Assembly: GCA_946480565.1 (NCBI GenBank)
Contig: CAMLKR010000018.1
Coordinates: 1-24,382 of the forward strand
Source of the DNA: an uncultured Arenimonas sp.
GTDB lineage: Bacteria; Pseudomonadota; Gammaproteobacteria; Xanthomonadales; Xanthomonadaceae
Reading direction: 5' to 3'
Length of the DNA: 24,382 nt
Of this stretch, positions 1 through 6,032 are shown one piece after another. Within the stretch, counting starts at the first letter, position 1. Each line of letters starts with the position of its first letter. The position numbers were made by a program, and so were the translations under genes. The notes below the pieces were generated by a model. That model worked only from the letters and a program-made list of their open reading frames with translations, ran no database searches and had not been told where the DNA came from.

Positions 1-483
1 GGCGACGCCGCCGGCGCCCTGCAGCAGTGGCGCGCCCGCGGCCCGGCCAGCGCCAAGCTGCGCCACCGCCTGGACCGCCCCACGCCGCGCATCCAAGCGG
101 GCCTGGCCCTGCGCGGACTGGCCACCGCGGGCATCGACATCAGCGACGGCCTGGCCGCCGATCTCGGCCACGTGCTCACGGCCAGCGGCCTGGGCGCCCG
201 CATCGACCTGGGCCGCCTGCCCACCTCGCGCACCCTGGCCGAGCACTTCGACGAAGCCGCGCGCTGGCCCCTGCAGCTGTCCGGCGGCGACGACTACGAA
301 CTCTGCTTCACCGCCCCCGCGTCCGCCGCCTTCGCGATCGAACAGGCGCTGTCGGAACGCGGCGTCACCGCCACGGTCATCGGCCAGCTCGAACCACAAC
401 CCGGCCTGCGCTGCACCACGCCCGACGGCGCCGACTACGCGCCCCCGCGCGCCGGCTACCAGCATTTCCAGGGAGTGCACTGA
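1..483 (+). CDS. thiL: Thiamine-monophosphate kinase, C-terminal part (5' end outside window)
   Basis: ThiL phosphorylates thiamine monophosphate to thiamine diphosphate with ATP in the cytoplasm. The frame is open from base 1 and ends at TGA 481-483, giving 160 visible residues, so roughly the N-terminal half is missing. Two family signatures are visible: DISDGLAADLGH (visible residues 46-57), the conserved nucleotide/metal-binding segment, and SGGDDYELCFT further on, which fits the C-terminal half of the PurM/ThiL fold. The stop overlaps the pgpA start by one base (TGATG), so the two are probably cotranscribed and coupled. The thiL-pgpA pair is a common proteobacterial arrangement, often after nusB. 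Nothing looks broken in the visible part. Confidence 0.93.
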   Translation, partial: GDAAGALQQWRARGPASAKLRHRLDRPTPRIQAGLALRGLATAGIDISDGLAADLGHVLTASGLGARIDLGRLPTSRTLAEHFDEAARWPLQLSGGDDYELCFTAPASAAFAIEQALSERGVTATVIGQLEPQPGLRCTTPDGADYAPPRAGYQHFQGVH

Positions 484-977
484 TGCCCATGCTGCCGGTC
501 GGCACCCGCCGCAAGCTGATGAAACACCCGCTGGGCTGGATCGCCGCCGGCTTCGGCGCGGGTTTTTCGCCCAAGGCCCCGGGCACGGTAGGCAGCCTGG
601 CCGCCCTGCTGCCCTGGTGGTTCCTGATGAAGGACCTGCCGCTGCCGGCCTACCTGGCCGTGCTGGCCGCGGGCTTCGGCATCGGCGTGTGGGCGGCGCA
701 CTGGGTGATCACCCGCACCGGCATCGAAGACCCGTCCCTGGTGGTCTGGGACGAATACATCGGCATGTGGATCGCCCTGCTGATGGCGCCCGCGGGCTGG
801 CCCTGGATGCTCGCGGCCTTCGTGCTGTTCCGCATTTTCGACATCGCCAAACCCTGGCCGGTGAGCTGGGCGGACCAGAAGGTGCATGGCGGCTTCGGGG
901 CCATGCTCGATGACGCGATCGCCGGCGCCTACGCGCTGGCCGTGCTGCAGCTGATCGTCTTTTTCCTACCCCGCTGA
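483..977 (+). CDS. pgpA: Phosphatidylglycerophosphatase A
   Basis: PgpA removes the phosphate from phosphatidylglycerol phosphate at the inner membrane, the last step of phosphatidylglycerol synthesis. The 164-aa product has the usual family length. Visible family motifs are FSPKAPGTVGSL (residues 28-39), WDEYIGMW (89-96, acidic pair D90/E91), FDIAKPWP (119-126) and GGFGAMLDD (136-144, D143/D144). The acidic residues are expected to bind Mg2+. Hydrophobic segments lie at about 37-50, 56-78, 94-116 and 145-162. The ATG is chosen because it overlaps the thiL stop by one base and yields the full conserved N-terminus. The longer upstream frame lies inside thiL and is not credible. A 65-bp gap follows before the export cassette. 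Confidence 0.93.
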   Translation: MPMLPVGTRRKLMKHPLGWIAAGFGAGFSPKAPGTVGSLAALLPWWFLMKDLPLPAYLAVLAAGFGIGVWAAHWVITRTGIEDPSLVVWDEYIGMWIALLMAPAGWPWMLAAFVLFRIFDIAKPWPVSWADQKVHGGFGAMLDDAIAGAYALAVLQLIVFFLPR

Positions 978-995
978 GCGGCTGAATCGCCGGGT

Positions 996-1013
996 CGGCC
1001 GCGATGGCGGCCG
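996..1013 (+). terminator. GC hairpin after pgpA (weak terminator candidate)
   Basis: A perfect 7-bp stem, CGGCCGC (996-1002) with GCGGCCG (1007-1013) and a GATG loop, lies 18 bp after the pgpA stop. No T-tract follows, so a classical rho-independent terminator is unlikely. It may attenuate read-through from thiL-pgpA into the export cassette or be incidental in GC-rich DNA. I see no convincing promoter in the 978-1042 gap. Confidence 0.25.
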
Positions 1014-1042
1014 CCAGACTTCGTGCCCAGAGAGGCGCACGA

Positions 1043-2554
1043 ATGTCCCTTCCCTTGTTCCGCACCGAGGCCCTGCAGGCACGCCGGCACAGCTGGCTGG
1101 GCGAAGTCGTGCTCGACCAGCCTGTGTCGGCAAATGCGCTGGCCATCGGCGTGCTGCTGGCCTGCGCCGGCGTCGTCTGGCTGCTTGCCTGCGGCGACTA
1201 CACGCGGCGCACGCGCGTGGCCGGGCAGCTGGTGCCGACATTGGGGCTGGCCACGGTGGTCGCGCCGGTGTCGGGCGTGGTCGCCGAACTGCCGGTGCAG
1301 GAAGGCCAGCGCCTGCTGCCGGGCGACGTCCTGGCGCAGGTGGTCGTGCCGGGGGCAACACGTGATTCCGGCAATACCCGCGACTCCGTTGACCGATCGG
1401 TGCAGGCCCGCAGCGAAGGCGCGCGCAACGGCCATCGTGCCCAGCGCCAGCGTCTTCGAGCGCAGACCGCAGGGTTTGAACAGCAGATGGTGCTGGTCGA
1501 GGCGGAGCTCGGCCAGATCGAGGCGGAGCTGGTCACGCGTCGGCACCAGCATCACCTCGCGAAACAGGCGCTGCAGAAGTTCAGGCGACTGCATACGCAG
1601 CGCTATGTCACCGACCTGCAGCTGCAGCAGCAGGAAAACCAGGCCCTGGACCTGTTGGGCGCCGTGCAGTCGCTGCAGCGACAGCGCTCGGCGGCCAGCC
1701 AGAAGCGGGCGCAGCTGCAGCAGGCCCTTCGGGAGATCCCGCAGGAGCTGGCGGCATCCGAGGCCGCGGAGCTGCGCGAGCTGTCCGCGCTGGAACAGGA
1801 GCGCATAGAGCTGCGGGCACGCGGCGAAGCGGTGGTGACGGCGCCGATCGCGGGCGCGGTCGGCGTGCTGTTCGTGCACGCGGGCCAGGCCGTGCAGGCC
1901 GGACAGCCGCTGCTGGCCCTGCTGCCGGCATCGAGCCAGCTGGAGGCGCACTTGGTCGTGCCCGGTGCAGCCATAGGTTTCATCGCGCCGGGCGATGAGG
2001 TGCTGCTGCGTTATGCCGCCTATCCGTACCAGAAGTTCGGACAGCACCGCGGGCGCGTCGCGCGCATCAGCCGCAATGCGCTGGCCGCGGGCGAGGGCGG
2101 CGGTGAACCGACCTATCGCGTGGTCGTGGCCCTGGAGCGGCAGAGCGTGCACGCCGTGGGAACCGAGCGCCCGCTGCGGCCGGGGCTGGTGCTGGAGGCC
2201 GACATCCTGGGCGAGCGGCGCCGTTTGTGGGAATGGCTGGTCGAACCGCTGCAGACGCTGCGCGGACAGCTGGCGACGGGAGGAAAGGGTCGGGGCGACG
2301 TGTCGGCGGATGGCGCTGGCGGGATTGAGGCTTCCGCTCGTCCGGAAGTGGCGTATGTCTCGATGCAGCCGAAGCCGGTTCGCGCGAGCTTGCAGCCGCG
2401 CGGTCTTCAGGTCGCCGCGACGCTGCCACTCCTGCGGAACACTTGGTTGGCCACGAAGGATCTCCGTCTTGCCGCCTACCTGGGTAGGCGCGCTGAGGTG
2501 GGCCCGCCCGCAATCAGCGGGTTTTCAAGGAGGGATGTGCCATGCGTGAACTGA
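1043..2554 (+). CDS. HlyD-family periplasmic adaptor of peptide/bacteriocin exporter
   Basis: This is the membrane-fusion subunit expected to link the inner-membrane PCAT transporter (3294-5423) to an outer-membrane channel for peptide export. Of 503 aa, residues 1-31 are cytoplasmic and 32-50 form one transmembrane helix. Residues 60-100 form a lipoyl-like half (VVAPVSGVVAELPVQEG), about 125-265 a Gln/Ala/Leu-rich coiled coil, then the second lipoyl half (VVTAPIAGAVG) and a beta-barrel ending at RLWEWLVEPLQTLRGQ near residue 409. The ATG at 1043 is preferred over 1004 because it follows AGAGGCG and starts with the typical MSLPLFRTEALQARR. Residues 410-503 are unusual: low GC at wobble positions, no family resemblance, and a stop 13 bp inside the next gene. 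They probably represent lost-stop or frameshift read-through of intergenic DNA. No outer-membrane TolC gene is in the window. Confidence 0.9.
   Translation: MSLPLFRTEALQARRHSWLGEVVLDQPVSANALAIGVLLACAGVVWLLACGDYTRRTRVAGQLVPTLGLATVVAPVSGVVAELPVQEGQRLLPGDVLAQVVVPGATRDSGNTRDSVDRSVQARSEGARNGHRAQRQRLRAQTAGFEQQMVLVEAELGQIEAELVTRRHQHHLAKQALQKFRRLHTQRYVTDLQLQQQENQALDLLGAVQSLQRQRSAASQKRAQLQQALREIPQELAASEAAELRELSALEQERIELRARGEAVVTAPIAGAVGVLFVHAGQAVQAGQPLLALLPASSQLEAHLVVPGAAIGFIAPGDEVLLRYAAYPYQKFGQHRGRVARISRNALAAGEGGGEPTYRVVVALERQSVHAVGTERPLRPGLVLEADILGERRRLWEWLVEPLQTLRGQLATGGKGRGDVSADGAGGIEASARPEVAYVSMQPKPVRASLQPRGLQVAATLPLLRNTWLATKDLRLAAYLGRRAEVGPPAISGFSRRDVPCVN
2473..2490 (+). other. Inverted repeat upstream of the peptide gene
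   Basis: A perfect 7-bp inverted repeat, CGCCTAC (2473-2479) and GTAGGCG (2484-2490) with a CTGG loop, lies in the noncoding-looking tail of the adaptor frame, 51 bp before the peptide start. It could be a 5'-leader stem or an operator. It is short enough that chance is possible. Confidence 0.3.
2507..2525 (+). terminator. Small hairpin plus T4 just before the peptide gene SD
   Basis: A 5-bp stem, CCCGC (2507-2511) with GCGGG (2517-2521) and loop AATCA, is followed by TTTT (2522-2525), one base before the strong Shine-Dalgarno AAGGAGGG (2527-2534). The layout is that of a weak intrinsic terminator or attenuator between adaptor and peptide genes. The stem is short, so the call is tentative. 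Confidence 0.3.
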
Positions 2555-2745
2555 GCCATGTCGAGCTGGAAATGGTGGAAGGCGGCAACCCGGTGGTCGT
2601 CGCCGGCCTGGTGATCGGCGGCGCGCTGCTGATCGGTGGCCTGGTGGTGGTGGCCTACGGCGTCAGCCAGGGCTGCAGCGGCTCGGTCGAGGTCAGCAAG
2701 GAAGCGATCAAGGTCGAAGTCACCTGCCCGCCGAAGACGAACTGA
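2542..2745 (+). CDS. Double-glycine leader peptide, class II microcin/bacteriocin-like precursor
   Basis: The 67-aa precursor begins MRELSHVELEMVEGG, a 15-residue leader of the kind seen in class II microcins such as microcin V and cleaved by C39-peptidase exporters after Gly-Gly (residues 14-15). The predicted mature peptide is 52 aa. It has a strongly hydrophobic stretch with GxxxG-type spacing (about residues 18-41), then Cys45, a segment alternating charged and hydrophobic residues (about 48-61), Cys62 and a PPKTN end. The mature net charge is near zero. The two cysteines could form a disulfide in the periplasm or medium. A near-perfect SD, AAGGAGGG, lies 7 bp upstream, implying high translation, and a hairpin follows the stop. 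The surrounding adaptor and PCAT genes make export and processing likely. Antibacterial activity is inferred, not shown; a signalling peptide is an alternative. Confidence 0.85.
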   Translation: MRELSHVELEMVEGGNPVVVAGLVIGGALLIGGLVVVAYGVSQGCSGSVEVSKEAIKVEVTCPPKTN

Positions 2746-2752
2746 GCACACC

Positions 2753-2778
2753 GGCGTTGGCTGCACGCAGCCAACGCC
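2753..2778 (+). terminator. Strong intercistronic hairpin after peptide gene
   Basis: A perfect 11-bp stem, GGCGTTGGCTG (2753-2763) with CAGCCAACGCC (2768-2778) and loop CACG, begins 8 bp after the peptide stop. Only CTTCC follows, with no U-tract. It fits a leaky terminator or a 3' mRNA-stabilising structure that raises the peptide transcript above the downstream membrane-protein and transporter genes, a common device in bacteriocin operons. The SD AGGAGG (2784-2789) of the next gene follows immediately. Confidence 0.6.
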
Positions 2779-2793
2779 CTTCCAGGAGGCGAG

Positions 2794-3297
2794 ATGAAGA
2801 TGATGTTCCGAAACTGTCCTGAACTTCTGGGCCTGATGCTCGGCCTGAGCGACGCCCTGTTCCGCGCGGTGGCTGCCTTCGCTTTCGATCCGGGCGAGGC
2901 GCGGATCTACGGCGCCTTGCTGCTCGGCAACGTGCACCACCACAACGAGGTCCGTGCCTTCGGCCTGCCGACCATGGCCTGGTTCGGCATCGCCGCGGTG
3001 GTGTTCGCCGCTTTCTATGCCGGCGTCCGCATCGCCGAGTACGGCGCGCGCCCCGGGAATTCGGGGTTCCTGCTCTGCCGCGCGCTGCTGGGGGCCGTCG
3101 CCGGCGTGCTGACACTGAACGTGATCGAGTCGCTGGTCACCGCCAAGGTGACGAACTACGTCGGCTGGGTGCTGGGTGGACGCTTCACCGCCATCAACTT
3201 CGGCGACCTCTTGACCTGGCTTTGCCTGGTCCTGTTCGTGCCGGCTTTCGTCGCTGCGTTGGCACAGTACTTCTCGGACCGCCCGCGCATCGGATGA
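2794..3297 (+). CDS. LspA-like (signal peptidase II fold) membrane protein with altered active site; candidate immunity protein
   Basis: The 167-aa product has four predicted membrane helices (about 10-30, 60-80, 95-113, 138-158), matching lipoprotein signal peptidase in size and topology. Family landmarks align in order: Asp20 in helix 1 (cf. the LspA D-Q-x-x-K motif, Arg24 at the Lys position), HNEVRAFG at 50-57 (cf. Y/H-N-x-G-A-A-F), LNVIES at 108-113 (cf. G-N-x-x-D-R), KVTNY at 118-122 (cf. V-V-D-F) and INFGD at 134-138 (cf. F-N-x-A-D). The second catalytic Asp is kept (D138), but the first corresponds to Asn121 and the D-R pair is E112-S113. It is probably not a normal lipoprotein peptidase. 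Lying between the peptide precursor and its transporter, it occupies the usual immunity-gene position. SD AGGAGG is 4 bp upstream; the stop overlaps the PCAT start (ATGA). The alignment uses LspA motifs from memory. Confidence 0.75.
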   Translation: MKMMFRNCPELLGLMLGLSDALFRAVAAFAFDPGEARIYGALLLGNVHHHNEVRAFGLPTMAWFGIAAVVFAAFYAGVRIAEYGARPGNSGFLLCRALLGAVAGVLTLNVIESLVTAKVTNYVGWVLGGRFTAINFGDLLTWLCLVLFVPAFVAALAQYFSDRPRIG

Positions 3298-5423
3298 AAC
3301 CCATCCTGCAAGCGGAGGCGGCGGAGTGCGGCCTGGCCTGCCTGGCGATGGTGGCCACGCATCACGGCCACCGCTGCAGCCTGGCGGAGCTTCGCCAGCG
3401 GTTTGGCCTGTCGCTCAAGGGCGCCAGCCTGGCGCGCCTGGCCGAGATCGCGCGGGGTCTCGGGCTGCAGCCACGACCGCTGCGCCTGGAGCTCAAGGAC
3501 CTCGAAAAGCTGCGTCTGCCCTGCGTCCTGCATTGGGATATGAACCACTTCGTCGTATTGACCCGCCTTGCGCGACGCGGCGCGACGGTGTTCGATCCGG
3601 GGTTCGGTGAGCGCCTGCTCCGCCTGGACGAACTGTCCACGCACTTCACCGGCGTGGCGCTCGAGCTTGCTCCCGGGCATGATTTCGTGCGTCGCCCGCC
3701 ACCGCCGGCGATCAGTCTTCGGCAGCTGACAGGCCGCATTCGCGGGTTGGGTGGGGCGCTGGCCCAGCTGCTCGGCCTGTCGCTGGCCCTGCAGGTCCTC
3801 GTCGTGCTCGCCCCCTTCTACCTGCAGTGGGTCATCGACCAGGCGCTGGTGTCCGCGGATCGTGGCCTGCTGACGCTGCTGGCGTTGGCGTTCGGCGGCC
3901 TGCTACTGCTGCAGGTGGCGACCGGTTGGGTGCGCGGTGCGGCGGTCCTGCACCTGTCGTCCCGCCTGGGGCAGCAATGGACCGGCAATGTGTTCGCACA
4001 CTTGCTGCGGCTGCCGCTCGCGTTCTTCGAACGTCGGCAGCTGGCCGATGTGGTGTCCCGGCTGGGCTCCGTGCAGGCTATCCAGCGTTCGCTCACGACC
4101 AGCGCGGTCGAGGCGGTGGTCGATGGCGCCATGGCCCTGGTCACGCTGGCGATGATGCTGGCCTACAGCCCGCGGCTGGCGGCGCTGACCGGCCTGGCGG
4201 TTCTGGTCTATCTCGCGATGCGCGCCGCCACGTATGGCCGACTGCGCCGCGGCACCGAACGACAGCTGGTGGCGGCGGCGCAGCAGCAGGGCCACTTGCT
4301 GGAAACGCTGCGTGGCATGCAGAGCCTGAAGGTCTCCGGCCAAGAGGCGACGCGACAGTCCGCCTACGCCAATCTGCTGGCGCGCACGCTCAACGCCGAA
4401 CTGGGGCTCGCGCGGCTGGGGCTCGGGCTGTCGGGCGCGAACCTGGCGGTGTTCGGGCTGGAGCGGCTGTTGGTCGTATGGTTCGGCGCCGGCCTCGTGC
4501 TGGACGGGTTGTTCTCGGTGGGCATGCTGGTGGCCTACCTGGCCTACAAGGACCAGTTCTCCCAGCGGGTCGCCGGGCTGATCGACAAGGGGCTGGAGTT
4601 CCGGATGCTGCGGCTGCATGGCGAACGGCTGGCGGACGTCGTGCTGGCACCACCGGAGTCGGATGACGCAGATGCGCAGCTCGCCGAAACGCCCGGCGAG
4701 CGCGGACTGCGGGTCGATGCGCTGGGATTCCGCTACGCCGAAGGCGAACCCTGGGTCCTGCGCGAGTGCGGCTTCAGCATCGCCGCCGGCGAATGCGTGG
4801 CGATCGTCGGCCCTTCGGGCTGCGGCAAGACCACCCTGCTCAAGCTGATGCTGGGCCTGCTGCCGGCCAGCGAAGGCGAGGTGCGCGTGGACGGCCGGCC
4901 GCTCGCGGCGATCGGGTTGCGCGAGTTCCGCGCCACGGTGGGCGCAGTGATGCAGGACGACACCCTGTTCGCCGGGTCGATTGCCGACAACATCGCCCTG
5001 GGCGAAGTCGACCCGGACGCGACACGCATCGAAGCGGCGGCGCGGCTGGCGGCCGTGCACGACGAAATCGCGGCCATGCCCATGGCCTACCACAGCCTGA
5101 TCGGCGACATGGGCAACAGCCTGTCGGGCGGACAGCGGCAGCGCGTGATCCTGGCGCGGGCGCTATACCGGCAGCCGCGTTTCCTGTTCCTGGACGAAGC
5201 CACCAGCCACCTCGACGTCGAACGCGAACGGCAGGTCAACGACGCCGTGCGGCGGCTCCGCATCACGCGGGTGATCATCGCCCACCGGCCGGAGACGATC
5301 GCGTCGGCAGACCGGGTGCTGGTCATGCACGAGGGCCGGATCGTCGCCGATCACCGGGTCGAGCGCTGTGCCGCGGCGGTCGATCCGGACTCGGCGCCCG
5401 AGGCCACGACCCTCACGGTCTGA
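3294..5423 (+). CDS. Peptidase-containing ABC transporter (C39 peptidase, bacteriocin/microcin export; PCAT)
   Basis: This inner-membrane transporter cleaves double-glycine leaders and exports the peptide using ATP. The 709-aa protein has the full three-part layout. Residues 1-130 are a C39 cysteine peptidase: Gln6 for the oxyanion hole, Cys12 in AAECGLACLA, His85 in MNHFVVL and Asp101-Pro. Residues about 150-440 are the six-helix ABC membrane domain. Residues 470-690 are the ATPase: Walker A GPSGCGKT 506-513, Q-loop Gln554, signature LSGGQ 610-614, Walker B LFLDE 631-635 and switch His664. All catalytic residues are present, so it should be active. The ATG at 3294 overlaps the previous stop by 4 bp and starts the C39 domain correctly at MKPILQAEAAECG. 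Its substrate is very probably the 67-aa precursor. The stop codon directly abuts the stop of the convergent UDG gene. Confidence 0.95.
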   Translation: MKPILQAEAAECGLACLAMVATHHGHRCSLAELRQRFGLSLKGASLARLAEIARGLGLQPRPLRLELKDLEKLRLPCVLHWDMNHFVVLTRLARRGATVFDPGFGERLLRLDELSTHFTGVALELAPGHDFVRRPPPPAISLRQLTGRIRGLGGALAQLLGLSLALQVLVVLAPFYLQWVIDQALVSADRGLLTLLALAFGGLLLLQVATGWVRGAAVLHLSSRLGQQWTGNVFAHLLRLPLAFFERRQLADVVSRLGSVQAIQRSLTTSAVEAVVDGAMALVTLAMMLAYSPRLAALTGLAVLVYLAMRAATYGRLRRGTERQLVAAAQQQGHLLETLRGMQSLKVSGQEATRQSAYANLLARTLNAELGLARLGLGLSGANLAVFGLERLLVVWFGAGLVLDGLFSVGMLVAYLAYKDQFSQRVAGLIDKGLEFRMLRLHGERLADVVLAPPESDDADAQLAETPGERGLRVDALGFRYAEGEPWVLRECGFSIAAGECVAIVGPSGCGKTTLLKLMLGLLPASEGEVRVDGRPLAAIGLREFRATVGAVMQDDTLFAGSIADNIALGEVDPDATRIEAAARLAAVHDEIAAMPMAYHSLIGDMGNSLSGGQRQRVILARALYRQPRFLFLDEATSHLDVERERQVNDAVRRLRITRVIIAHRPETIASADRVLVMHEGRIVADHRVERCAAAVDPDSAPEATTLTV

Positions 5424-6032
5424 TCAATCGTTCTTGCCCAACACATCTTGCACCTGGGCCTTGAGCGCCGGCACCACCTCGCCCTCGAACCACGGGTTGT
5501 GCATGAACCACCCGACGTTGCGCGGGCTGGGGTGGGGCAGGGGGAACACGGCGGGCGCGTACTCGCGCCAGGCCTGCACGGTCTCGGTCAGCGTCTTCTT
5601 GCGGCGTTCGCCCAGGAAATACGCCTGCGCGTATTGGCCGATGGCCAGCACGGTGGTTACTTGCGGCAGCAGGGGCAGCAGGCGCGGGTGCCAGGTGGCG
5701 CGGCATTCGGGGCGGGGCGGCAGGTCGCCGCTGGCGCCGCGGCCGGGGTAGCAGAAGCCCATCGGCACGATGGCGATCTTCGTCTCGTCGTAGAAGGCGG
5801 CCTTGTCCAGGCCCAGCCAGCCGCGCAGGCGCACGCCGCTGGCGTCGTCCCAGGGTATGCCGCTGCCGTGCACCAGGGTGCCCGGGGCCTGGCCGACGAT
5901 CAGCAGTTTCGCGGTCGCGCTGGCGCGCAGCACCGGGCGCGGGCCCAGGGGCAGCTGGGCTTCGCACAGCCGGCAGGCGCGGATGTCGACCAGCAGCTGG
6001 TCGAGCTCGCTCGGGGCGCGGGCCGGGCTCAA
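5424..6032 (-). CDS. Uracil-DNA glycosylase family protein (Fe-S, family 4-like)
   Basis: This 202-aa protein resembles iron-sulfur uracil-DNA glycosylases, which remove uracil from DNA to start base-excision repair. Four cysteines have the family 4 pattern: Cys20-x2-Cys23 near the N-terminus and Cys94-x15-Cys110, as expected for a 4Fe-4S cluster. The first active-site loop is GQAPG (47-51), where classical family 4 enzymes have GEAPG. The second motif is HPSPRN (167-172). The segment after motif 1, SGIPWDDASGVRLRGWLG, suggests a distinct proteobacterial subgroup. The best start is a TTG at 6032-6030 that overlaps the TGA of the upstream FAD oxidase gene, giving MSPARAPSELDQLL; no ATG is available, and a longer in-frame read-through would be antisense to nothing conserved. 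It is likely coupled to the oxidase gene. Exact substrate is uncertain. Confidence 0.85.
   Translation of the reverse strand: MSPARAPSELDQLLVDIRACRLCEAQLPLGPRPVLRASATAKLLIVGQAPGTLVHGSGIPWDDASGVRLRGWLGLDKAAFYDETKIAIVPMGFCYPGRGASGDLPPRPECRATWHPRLLPLLPQVTTVLAIGQYAQAYFLGERRKKTLTETVQAWREYAPAVFPLPHPSPRNVGWFMHNPWFEGEVVPALKAQVQDVLGKND

Noticed and set aside
996..1013. Strong rho-independent terminator after pgpA
   Set aside because: The stem is perfect but no T-tract follows, so it is kept only as a weak candidate.
1004..1042. Earlier ATG for the HlyD-type adaptor
   Set aside because: It lies in the pgpA-adaptor hairpin, has no SD, and adds 13 non-conserved residues. ATG 1043 follows AGAGGCG and gives the typical N-terminus.
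2273..2541. A second small peptide gene (two-peptide class IIb bacteriocin)
   Set aside because: No frame here begins with a double-glycine leader and an SD, so the system appears to have one peptide.
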